64,000 nt of DNA from Laburnicola sp. R22_1 (Eukaryota; Ascomycota; Dothideomycetes; Pleosporales; Didymosphaeriaceae). Positions 44,230 through 53,200 of the stretch are shown here, piece after piece. The stretch's first letter is position 1, and each line of letters begins with the position of its first letter. The stretch lies in contig JACONQ010000017.1 in assembly GCA_014281115.1 (NCBI GenBank), positions 1,612,001-1,676,000 on the forward strand, written 5' to 3'. A model generated the notes under the pieces. It made no database searches, was not told where the DNA came from, and saw only the letters and a list, made by a program, of their open reading frames with translations. Position numbers and translations under genes: made by a program.

Positions 44230-45153
44230 ATGTGCTGAGGCTGTTGCGTGCATGGCGGACCGCATGGCCGACCTCTTCGAGCGACTGGGCTGGCGTGATT
44301 GGGAAAAGATTATTCAGGTTCATAGCTTCCCTGGCCTAGCCGGATAATGGCGGGACAATATTTCACAATGAATTCTGACGAGTTCACGACTTATCGAATG
44401 ATGAGAGTTCACACTGCACACTGGTGTCGCCCCGCATGCCATGTGCATTCCTATCTCACTGCAAGGCAGTCGGCCTCATGGTCCTTATGCATGTCTGCGT
44501 GAAGCGGTTTCTCAGCTATGCTGATGATAATATTGGCTTCGCTGCCGTTGTTGCTGACCGTTACTGCTGCAGGTGCCGAGCAGGGTCAAACAACTACGTC
44601 AGCGCGTTTTGCCGTCGAGGAGAAGCGCAGAACTGCAAGGCAGAGACGTATGATCCTGACAGAGCTTGCAGAGCACACTTAGGCACAAATGAGGACACTC
44701 GTGGAATAAAACGTGGTCGTTCTGTTAGTGCCCGCTACTGTGCGGCCGGGGACGCCCAGCACGGCAAGGCAGCTCGTGGCAGCTCGCAGCGCTGACACCC
44801 TCCCTTGGCCTCAACCCAAACACAGCGGCTGGGGGGGCAACCAAGCTCGGCCTTTCCGATTCCCAACGACAATTGCTTTTGTGCTCTCCACCCCGCCAGG
44901 CATGCGACGCTGCTCGTGACACCCGCCGTCCCACACGTATCGAGCTACAATTATTTCCACACGATGCTCGCACGGCCACGCGCGCGGCTCATCTGAGCGA
45001 CTCCGCCTCGCACCGCCAAAACAATACAGTGAAAGGACCAGAGAGCACCGCGTCTGCCTGCCGCAGGCTTAGACCAAGCAGAGGCACTCCCCCGACACCT
45101 TCCCATCCTCTCTACCGCCACCTGTTCCGTGTTCCGCGACTTTCGCCGGCGAC
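44230..45153. other. Intergenic region
   Basis: About 920 bases between RPL15 and the J-domain gene. It holds the RPL15 3' flank and, from about 44880, a C/A-rich leader of the next gene. No gene is supported. Confidence 0.5.
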
Positions 45154-47574
45154 ATGGCGAAAATCGATGCCACGCGCAACTACTATCAGGATTTGAATGT
45201 CCCCCCAAACGCCAGTGAGAATGATATCCGCAAGGCCTTCCGCGCGCTCGCACTCAAAAATCATCCCGATCGTAATCTCGGCCGTGACCACGACGAATAC
45301 ACCGCCAGGTTCCAGCAGATTCAGGCTGCGCATGAGATTCTGAGCGACCCCCAGCAGCGAGCGAAATACGATCAAGAGAGGAAGAAATTCAGAAACCTGA
45401 ACATCCCGCCATACCATCCTCCCAACACGCCGCGAAGTCGCCCACCGCCGCCTCCTCGAAATGCCTACACGAGTAGGCCCAACGGCGGCCAGTATTATCG
45501 TCCTCCTCCGCCGCGACCGCAGCCTCAGCCTCAGCCTGCCCCGCAACGGCCCCCGCCTCCGCAGCATCACTCGACGTATACAAATGGCGCGCCCCGTCCC
45601 ACAAGCAAGAACTTCAGGACGCCGCCGACTGCACAGAGGCCAGACCCTCGAAAAGATGCGGACACTCGGCCAGCGAACGTTTTCACAGCATGGCAGAAGA
45701 TGAAGGCGCAGCGGCCGGAACCGAGGGCATATGATCCGCACAACCCCAACAACCCAAATGGTACTCCTTTCGGGCGCAGCCAGAGTACGAGAGTGCCATC
45801 GACGAGTAAGAAAGGATTCGACCCTGCCTCCGCGGGTGCAGACGAAGGCCAGGCACGCTCAGCGTATCGCTCCAACTATGAGCGACCAAAGCCATCCCCT
45901 CTGAACGAAGAGGCAGCTGAAAATGTGCCGTATGCGGAGGCTAACCGAGTGCGCACACCGTACTCCTCGGTCAAGTCAGGTGAACGCACGTCGATGTTTG
46001 GAGAAGGATTGGCCAAATCTGCCAGCGTTCGCAATTCGCCCACGCACTCTCACCGGCCTAGCTCTCCTGCCGATGCGGGATCCTATTCGGATTCTGGTCA
46101 TCGACAACAGCGCCCCTCCTACGCTGGTTCCACGAAAGATGGTACTTTCCCATATATGTATGTCTCGAGTAGTGACGAGGAAGAGTCCGGGGCGTCCTCA
46201 AAGGGAAAGAAGCACCGCGCTCCACCTGCACCCAAGGAGTCGCCTGAACAGCAGCCCGGTTCAGGACCAGGCCTATTTGGGACTCCGCAGCAGACTACGT
46301 ATCAGTCCAACGGGTTTTCGTCAAATCCCTTCAAGAGCAGGAGCGAAGAGAGCATCAACATGAAGTTCTCTCCTTCGGACTGGAACGGCAAGTTTTCGGG
46401 AAAGGCGGACTACTTCGCTCCAAGCATGCAGAAGGGGGTCCCAAACAAGGGTCGTACGTCACCTACTCGGGGGAGATCTGCTCAACGCACAGCGACAGAT
46501 AAGAAGGCTTTTCCAGGTCAACCACAACCGCCGCCACCTGTATCTCCTTTCTCCCCACAGCAATCCTTCCAAATGCCACCGCCGCCTCCGCCGCCTCTGA
46601 GCACGCAGTCAACATTTCCAAACGGAACTGTATCACCACCTCATACCGCCAAGTTTGCATCAGATGATTGGGCTCAGACTTTCAAGGAGCCAAGTTGGGC
46701 TTATCCGACGCAGACCAACGAGACTTCCCCGCGGCGTGCCTCTACTGCCACCAAACGGCCCAATCCCACTCGGAAGGCATCTGTGGCGCCTGGAGATAGC
46801 TCCAAAACCGAACGCCAGTCGGAGAGGAAGCCGAAATACCAGGCCTTTGCTGAAGATGCGGACGTCGACGGAGATGCTATGGATGTTGATTCAGACAGTC
46901 CTCCGTCCACTCGTGAGACCAAATCTTCGCCGGCGTTTATACTTGCGATGAACTCGGCTAGAGCGAAATCAGCTAGAGCAAAAGCTGCGGGAGCAGGCAC
47001 GGTGCCGAATGGAACTGCAGCCACTTCACCCTCCGCTACCGCTGATAAGCCTCCTATTCCAGGCCTCGAGGGTTTAGCTAATTTGGGCAATGTGGAGCCG
47101 TTCCTCCCTCCCACAAATGCTGGATTGGGTCTAGATGACCTCAAGGCTACTTTACCTTTCGACTCGGAGGCTTCGCAGACTCATCCAACGAAGCCTAATG
47201 CAGCGCAGAAATTGAAGTACCCGGAGGTACCTGTGGCGCCAGTTGTACCGCTAAAGCTCGACTCAACTTCTGCAAACGAATACTTCAACCGCATGGCAAG
47301 CTACGTTCGACAGTATCGAGTGTGGAACGATAACATGCTGAAGCACTTCTCGGCACGCAATGAAGAGCTCAACGGCATGGACGACAAATTCATACACCAA
47401 CGCGGCGAAACCACGAATGGGATCGGCTTCCCAGGCTACCTGGCAAGGATGAAGGAAGACGAGCAGGTCATGGAGACTTGGAGGCTGGGCCAGGAGATGC
47501 ATATCGGGGCCTTGTTGAAGTGTCAGGACGTGCGCAACAAGGCGCTCAAACAACAGTATCTATCTTCCGGCTAA
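45154..47574 (+). CDS. J-domain (DnaJ-like) co-chaperone with long disordered tail
   Basis: Predicted 806-aa intronless protein. The J-domain occupies about residues 8-75 (YYQDLNVPPNASENDIRKAF; FQQIQAAHEILSDPQQRAKY). The HPD triad is at 37-39, the part that stimulates Hsp70 ATPase. There is no Gly/Phe zinc-finger region, so it is a class C J-protein. The next 600 residues are Pro-, Ser- and Gln-rich and disordered, with a likely short-linear-motif core (SPSDWNGKFSGKADYFAP). The last 150 residues become helical and look conserved (LDSTSANEYFNRMASYVRQY, GIGFPGYLARMKEDEQVMET). This suggests a specific client-binding end. The client and compartment are unknown; no signal peptide or membrane segment is present. 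Confidence 0.93.
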   Translation: MAKIDATRNYYQDLNVPPNASENDIRKAFRALALKNHPDRNLGRDHDEYTARFQQIQAAHEILSDPQQRAKYDQERKKFRNLNIPPYHPPNTPRSRPPPPPRNAYTSRPNGGQYYRPPPPRPQPQPQPAPQRPPPPQHHSTYTNGAPRPTSKNFRTPPTAQRPDPRKDADTRPANVFTAWQKMKAQRPEPRAYDPHNPNNPNGTPFGRSQSTRVPSTSKKGFDPASAGADEGQARSAYRSNYERPKPSPLNEEAAENVPYAEANRVRTPYSSVKSGERTSMFGEGLAKSASVRNSPTHSHRPSSPADAGSYSDSGHRQQRPSYAGSTKDGTFPYMYVSSSDEEESGASSKGKKHRAPPAPKESPEQQPGSGPGLFGTPQQTTYQSNGFSSNPFKSRSEESINMKFSPSDWNGKFSGKADYFAPSMQKGVPNKGRTSPTRGRSAQRTATDKKAFPGQPQPPPPVSPFSPQQSFQMPPPPPPPLSTQSTFPNGTVSPPHTAKFASDDWAQTFKEPSWAYPTQTNETSPRRASTATKRPNPTRKASVAPGDSSKTERQSERKPKYQAFAEDADVDGDAMDVDSDSPPSTRETKSSPAFILAMNSARAKSARAKAAGAGTVPNGTAATSPSATADKPPIPGLEGLANLGNVEPFLPPTNAGLGLDDLKATLPFDSEASQTHPTKPNAAQKLKYPEVPVAPVVPLKLDSTSANEYFNRMASYVRQYRVWNDNMLKHFSARNEELNGMDDKFIHQRGETTNGIGFPGYLARMKEDEQVMETWRLGQEMHIGALLKCQDVRNKALKQQYLSSG

Positions 47575-47613
47575 GTAGTCTGTTAAGTCCCTGTTTCCAA
47601 TTCAGTTGTACTA

Positions 47614-47898
47614 ATGCGCAGTAGTATTCCTGAAGAGAGCAATTGTTCTGCGCCTGCAGCTAGGTATTCGTTTCTGCTGGCGAAATATGAGCCCCGTGTG
47701 CATCAACAGAAGCTTCTCCATGCGTCTGCTGCTGGTACGTTTGTGAAAGCTGGGCTTAAGAGGTCGGCGCCGGATGCAGCATCGGAAGAGGAGGCACCGG
47801 AAGAGGAAAAGTTGGGTAACGCAGGTGGCGATGTGATGCGCAAGCCGGAGCCTCTCATGCTTAAGAAAAAGAAGCAGAAGAGACGCCTCCTAGGCTAG
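47614..47898 (+). CDS. Possible small basic protein (94 aa), weak
   Basis: An ATG-initiated frame 40 bases after the J-domain stop. The text turns from neutral to charged: KLLHASAAGTFVKAGLKRSA, then an EEEAPEEEK acidic patch, then a basic end (LMLKKKKQKRRLLG) like a nucleolar signal. The composition is coding-like, but no family is recognised and there is little room for a promoter. It could be 3' UTR of the upstream gene. Confidence 0.3.
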   Translation: MRSSIPEESNCSAPAARYSFLLAKYEPRVHQQKLLHASAAGTFVKAGLKRSAPDAASEEEAPEEEKLGNAGGDVMRKPEPLMLKKKKQKRRLLG

Positions 47899-49025
47899 TT
47901 TGGGCATTGTGGCGCGATTGTGAGATACCCCTTGGCGACTACTTTTAGCCATCTGATGGAGTTGTGGGAGGGGAAGATGGCACATGTACACTATCTGGTC
48001 TGCGATGATGGGCTACAAGAGTCCCTATTTAGGTTGGTCGTTGAGATCATAGTGGAACTTGACACTCATGGACGGCTGTCACTTTGTCACCCCTGGGCAA
48101 TGGTCTTGTGGAACATTCTGGCATGCGCTTATAACGTCTCCGCCCGAGTGCATAGATAGTAAGATAGTAATCATGATCAAAACACTGTATATGTATTGCG
48201 TTTTGTGATTGAAACTAGCATGCTGCGTCATGCCATGGGTCGTCCAGGGCGCGAAAGCCTGGTGGAGGTGGAGCTGGTGGCTCGTGGGAGACTCGAGCAC
48301 TTTGCGACGCTAGACTGGGTGCTGTCGACGGCGCCTGGTACACGCATGTGCTTGTTTTTACTTTGTGCCATGGCGCCGCAGCTCATCACATTATCTTCGA
48401 CAGCAGCCAAAATCTTCCCCGGTTGCGTGATCATGCGAGGAGAATAATACATTAGACACGGTACAAGATACCGTTCGCTCGCAAAGAGTGAGATTGTAAC
48501 TATTTCAAGAGACGGATGATAAAAGCTTAGGTGCATGTTTCGGCAGGTTCCGACGCTGTGCTCGGTGTGCCCGCTGTGGGGACGCCGGACGGTTCGTACG
48601 ACTACGCGGCGTTCCTGTATCCTCGACGATTCTAGCTAGTTAGTGAGGCAAAGTGAGGAATGTGAGCTGGAATGTGCACTGGCGAGCCGCTCCATTCAGA
48701 ATGTTTTCATCACCCAGTCATCATCTTTCGCGCGCTCCGTTTATTTATCAGATTGGAATGTGAATCGGTACCGAGGGTTCGCAGACTCGCAAAGGGAGTG
48801 CAAGTGCTCGATCGAAGCAAGGTGGAACGCGAAAACGGCCGAGGCGCATCGGAACGGTGTACGTGGGCGGATTTGAGGGGGAGCTCGTTCTTCGTGTCTT
48901 GGGTTTGTGGGACTAGAGTTGCGGAGACATTTGTTTCTTCTTTGTTTTTGACGGGGACTTTTCGGCTTGGTAGGTCTTGCGGTTCTAAGTATTTGTTGTT
49001 GAGATCGAGGGCTCATTGATAAGGT
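47899..49025. other. Intergenic region
   Basis: About 1.1 kb ahead of the glycosyltransferase-like gene. Frames here are short and without motifs. The last 150 bases probably include the promoter. Nothing else is seen. Confidence 0.5.
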
Positions 49026-51364
49026 ATGCACGGCGTTTTGACGCGTCGTGGTGTCATCGAGAGGAGGCCTGCGTCGCCGCGAGATCGGGGAGGGTTAGGT
49101 AATGCGGCGATGCAGTGGGCTCGAGGGAGGAGGGGAAGGGTGTTTATTCTCACGGTGGTGGTTATGGTGGTTATGTTCACGGCGGGAGCTAGACGGTCGG
49201 AGGTAAGTATACTCCTTCGAACTGGCTACAGGCATGCCTAAGCTTTACTTGTATACGCAAAAGTGCGAACACACTCCATCGATCATGTGCTAACTGCGCA
49301 TCTCAGACTCTATCCTCATCCTACCAAACACTATCGTCAAATCCCTACCTCACATCCTGGCGCCCCTACCTCCCGAGCTTGCCCTCAGGCATGCCAACGT
49401 CCCTCCGCAAACCGTCGAGCACAGCTCTAGAACTCGAAAACGGTACCATCGCTCATGTACCTCCCAACCTGCAAAAGACCACGCCCAACTTCCACCTCCT
49501 CATGTCTGCTGCCGAGGAAGACGCTGACTTCTGTAAAACGACGCTTTCAGCAATGATTATGAACTACCCTCCTCCCACCATCATCGGGTTGTCCGAGCAG
49601 AATGGAACGAAGGCAGATCGGGAGATGGAGAGGTTGACGAGCATATTGGGGTATCTGGAGAATGGAAAGATAGTCAAGGATGACGATTTTGTGCTGTTGG
49701 TTGATGGGAGGGATACGTGGTTTCAGGTACCTAGCGAGGTGATGATCAAGCAGTATCTGAACGTGGTGGCGGATGCAAATCATCGGCGAGGGAAAGTATA
49801 TGGCAGTGCGTTTTCGCAGACCATTGTCTTTGAGGCGAGAAAGATGTGTGAAGAGAATGATATGGCGTGCAGACATATGCCGTCTTCTATTCTTCCGCGA
49901 GGTATATATGGGGAAGAGATGGGAGAGAGGACTGAAACTTTACCTGCGAGATACCTAGATGCGGAGATGTTAATGGGACCGGTCAAAGATCTGAAGCCGC
50001 TGTTCAAGGCAGCCGTAAAGGTGTTCGTGGAGAAGAAGAGTCAGTCCGCAACAGTGCAGTCGGTTATGAGTACACTATTCGGAGAGCAAATGCTAGCAAG
50101 GTACATCCACAGCAAGGCAACAAGGCCCATAGCCTTAAAATGGCTCGACCATCTCAACAACGCAATCGCACAATCCAAGTCGAGCACAGAACCACCTCTC
50201 AACCTCACGCTCGAAGCAGCCCACCAATACGAATTCTCCATCGGCCTCGACTACACCCACACACTCTTCCAACCCCTAACCGACTGCGCCGAAAACGAAC
50301 TCCTTCCCCTCGCCCCCCTCAACAACACCAACAACCCGCCGCAAACCCACCCTCCAACCACGCAGTCTCCACTCCTCACCCTCCCCCCCGCCTTCCACAA
50401 CGCAACACCCCCGTTCTGGTCCCCCGACCCCACCCGAAACGACCCCTCCCCCAACGACAAACCATCCTACATCAACAACCTCGAATACAAATACGGCCTC
50501 GACAAGCTCAAGCACCGCTCCACCCTCTGGACCGCCCTCCCCCTCATCCAAAACACCTACACGGCCGCCATCCCCGCCACCTTCCATGTCACCTACCGGC
50601 ACCGCATGTCTCTAAAGCGCGATTTACCCCTCGCGCACGCGCGCTCGCACACCGCAAATGTCACGTGGACGTCCCTCTGGTACGCGGGGTACGAGCGCGC
50701 GCTCCTCCGCAGATACTCCCGCATGTCGCAGTCGCCCATTGGGTACCACGATGCAGCCGTGGGCGGGGATCTTCTGTGGGACCAGCGCGGGGGAAGGGGC
50801 GGTGTGTGGATGGAAAGGGGGGGCTTGTGGGAGCCGTGGGGGGAGGTGGATGGGGTGTGTGGGTCGTATGAGGCTTTGAAGGATGTGTTTGGGGATAGGA
50901 AGGGGGTTTGGTTGCATGAGGATGAGGAGGGGGGTGGGAGGAAGGGGAGGGAAGGGGCAGAGGTAGAGTTGAGGGAGAGGATTGAGGGGGTGGCGAGGAA
51001 GGAGGTTGAGGAGAGGGAGAGGGGGGAGAGGGAGAGGGTAGAAAAGGAGAGCGAGGAGAGGGGGGAGAGGGAGGGGGAGGAGAGGAGGGAGAGGGAGGAG
51101 GAGGAGAGGAGGGAGAGGGAGGGGGTTGAGAAGGAGAGGTTGGAGAAGGAGATGGAGGTCAAGGCGGAGAAGGAGAGGTTGGAGAAAGAGGCGCTAGAGA
51201 TAGCGGACAGTGAAAAGCATAGTGTGGAGGTTGGTGGTGGGATGGGTGTAGTGGGTGGGGATGCTGAGGCAGTGAGCGTCGTGCAAGGGATTGCTGAGGG
51301 GATGGATGGTGTGCAGGGAGACATTGGTACGATAAGCGTTGAGAAAAGGGATTCAGATACCTAG
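49026..51364 (+). CDS. Type II membrane glycosyltransferase-like protein
   Basis: Predicted 744 aa. Exon 1 is 49026-49202, the intron is 49203-49306 (GTAAGT donor), exon 2 is 49307-51364. An alternative start at 49107 keeps the membrane anchor. A single uncleaved anchor (RVFILTVVVMVVMFTAGARR) after a short basic N-terminus suggests a Golgi or ER lumenal enzyme. The lumenal domain contains DDFVLLVDGRDTWFQVPSEV, with a short Asp motif as in PLOD/procollagen-type glycosyltransferase domains, then VYGSAFSQTIVFEARKMCEE and LLWDQRGGRGGVW. The last 140 residues are an almost pure Glu/Arg/Lys coiled coil encoded by a purine tract (about 50930-51200). Catalytic activity is inferred from fold similarity only; donor and acceptor are unknown. 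Confidence 0.75.
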
Positions 51365-51614
51365 ATTGAAAAATTGACACGAGAATGCGTCGGACAAGTC
51401 AGCCGCATAGGAAGTCTACTCGCCTTCGTTTGTTTTCTCCATGTAATTTTACCGTTGTTCTCCCTTGTCTTCTTATCGGTCGCCATACAGCACGCAGCGA
51501 ACAAATCACTCTCATAGCAACACTTATCTACATCACTGCAGTAAAGTTGATTTAGCCTCGTCGTTACAGCTAGCCTTGAGCAGGTCAGAAGATACGGCTT
51601 TGGCTATGTTACGT

Positions 51615-51638
51615 GTGTGCTACCCCAGGATAGATTAT
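51615..51638 (-). repeat. Dispersed inverted copy of the 41.5-kb array core
   Basis: On the minus strand it reads ATCTATCCTGGGGTAGCACA. Over 23 bases I count two differences from array copy 2 at 41603-41625. It is about 9.6 kb from the array. Confidence 0.7.
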
Positions 51639-51842
51639 TTATGTCAACTTCTCTACAGTATACCATCGTATAGGGCTATAGTATACAAACTCTCTCAGCA
51701 TAAGAGCGGGCTTCGTCGGCTCGCTATGTCGATATATTCGCCTTGCACATATCACAAGTTCCAGCCTGATCATTCATTTGGATCAATTCCATCACATTAA
51801 TGATTACAGTAACAGCACACAGGAGTTCAATAACTACTATAC

Positions 51843-51864
51843 GTTACCCCAGAATGGGTGATGC
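51843..51864 (-). repeat. Second dispersed relative of the array core, with a short gap
   Basis: The minus strand reads GCATC, then ACCCATTCTGGGGTAAC. This matches the array core in 15 of 17 bases of the right half, plus the GCATC start, with about six bases missing between. Confidence 0.55.
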
Positions 51865-52594
51865 AAGGCCACATGTATTGGAACCTTTACCCCGCAGCTG
51901 TACAATCACGGTTATAATACAAGAGGGATTGATATTTTCTCATTTTCTGATTTTTTTCGCCATTTTCTATTTACCATGTCATGTGTACACCATTATCATA
52001 TCCATATCGAAACCATTTCCATATCCATAACGCCGCACGAGAAGCCTTGTCGAAGCACAAAGAGAGACCCGTTGCGCAGTCTCAACCCGATGCTTCTGTG
52101 TCGTGCTAGCTGATCATCGTCGAATAACCATATCCTGAGCGCGTGCATAATACCGTACCGTTGACCTTGGCTGCCGCAATGCAACCCATCTTCCACCATT
52201 GAGACTGTTGAAGAGAGTGTTGAACCGTTCTGACCACGAATGAAGTGTTGTCTTGTTCTTGCTTGTTGTCGTGTTCTTGATGTTCCGTTGACCGTGTTTT
52301 TCCCGTGTGCTTGGTTGTTCCCATGTTCTTGGCTGTTTCCTTGTGTGTTCCCATGTTCCTCTCATCGTACCTCTACATCTCAATGTGCACACAGCCAAAC
52401 CGTCGCGACCTTCTAACCAACCCAGCCAGACCACCATGTAACCACACCGACCGCGACCCCGACGTCGACCACAAAAGATGCCCTCGGGGCAGTCGATCAT
52501 GGCCTTCCGCCGAGACCGTAGTACGGGAGTTAGAGAGGTGTGAAGGGCGTGCTGAAGATAGGCGAGAGATGGCGAGACGTGTGTCGAAGACGTC

Positions 52595-52949
52595 GCGCAA
52601 AAATATGCGCGTTGTCTTGTTGGCGAGAGATGTGGAGTAGAGAGACGATTCCGCGACGATAGTGAAGTCGACATGCGCAAAAATATGCGCGTTAGTCGAT
52701 CACCAGGACTTCCGCAACGATATGCGGTCATCCTTGTGCGTCGGGGATGTCGTGTAGGAGGGGACCTGACATGATATCGAGGTCGACATGCGCAAAAATA
52801 TGCGCGTTAGTCGATCATTGGGACGTCCGCAAGAATATGCGGTCGTCCTTGTGCGATGGGATATCGTGTAGGAGGGGAATTGATAGGTGTCGCGGTCAAC
52901 GTGCGCAAAAGTATGCGCGTTGCCAACGGACCTCCGCAAAAGTATGCGG
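52595..52949. repeat. Tandem array of alternating small hairpins (about 113-115-bp unit)
   Basis: Seven short inverted repeats lie in order. Type A is GCGCA-loop-TGCGC at 52595-52610, 52675-52690, 52790-52805 and 52903-52918. Type B is CCGCA-loop-TGCGG at 52712-52727, 52827-52842 and 52934-52949. Each stem is perfect over five pairs, with a six-base loop that varies (AAAATA, ACGATA, AGAATA, AAAGTA). Type A and type B differ by a swap of the outer pair, G-C against C-G. Three full units pair one A with one B, spaced 37, 37 and 31 bases; the units repeat every 115 and 113 bases. Flanking text such as GTTAGTCGATCA and TCGTGTAGGAGGGG is also repeated. Confidence 0.9.
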
Positions 52950-53200
52950 TCGTCCTGGTACCTTGGGATATTGGGTTGTGCGGGTAAGAGGGAATCCGGG
53001 ATTGTGTTGCGGTCAAAACTTGGAAGAACATGTGCTCGTGAATTCGAATGGTCGGATCATTGTGGTCTGTCGTTCGGGGTCTCTTCGTGGTGGGGGTGTG
53101 GAAGCTGCGTTGCAATGCTATGCCCAGGTCGGATACTCTGGAAAAGGTTAATAAGTCTGACTATAAACAGATACGAATGAGAAAAAGGTCGGGATTACCA

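Larger units (their letters stand above)
51365..53200. other. Intergenic region with two kinds of repeat
   Basis: About 1.8 kb without a supportable gene. It contains inverted relatives of the 41.5-kb core near 51615 and 51843, T/G-rich direct repeats around 52260-52350 (recurring TTCCCATGTTC), and the hairpin array at 52595-52949. The minus-strand frames here are the repeat read through, with recurring RLTRIFLRMSTS text, and not a convincing gene. Confidence 0.6.

Noticed and set aside
52114..52939. Minus-strand frames of 205 and 79 codons over the hairpin array
   Set aside because: Their repeated text (RLTRIFLRMSTS) is the DNA repeat translated. There is no start context, family match or splice support.
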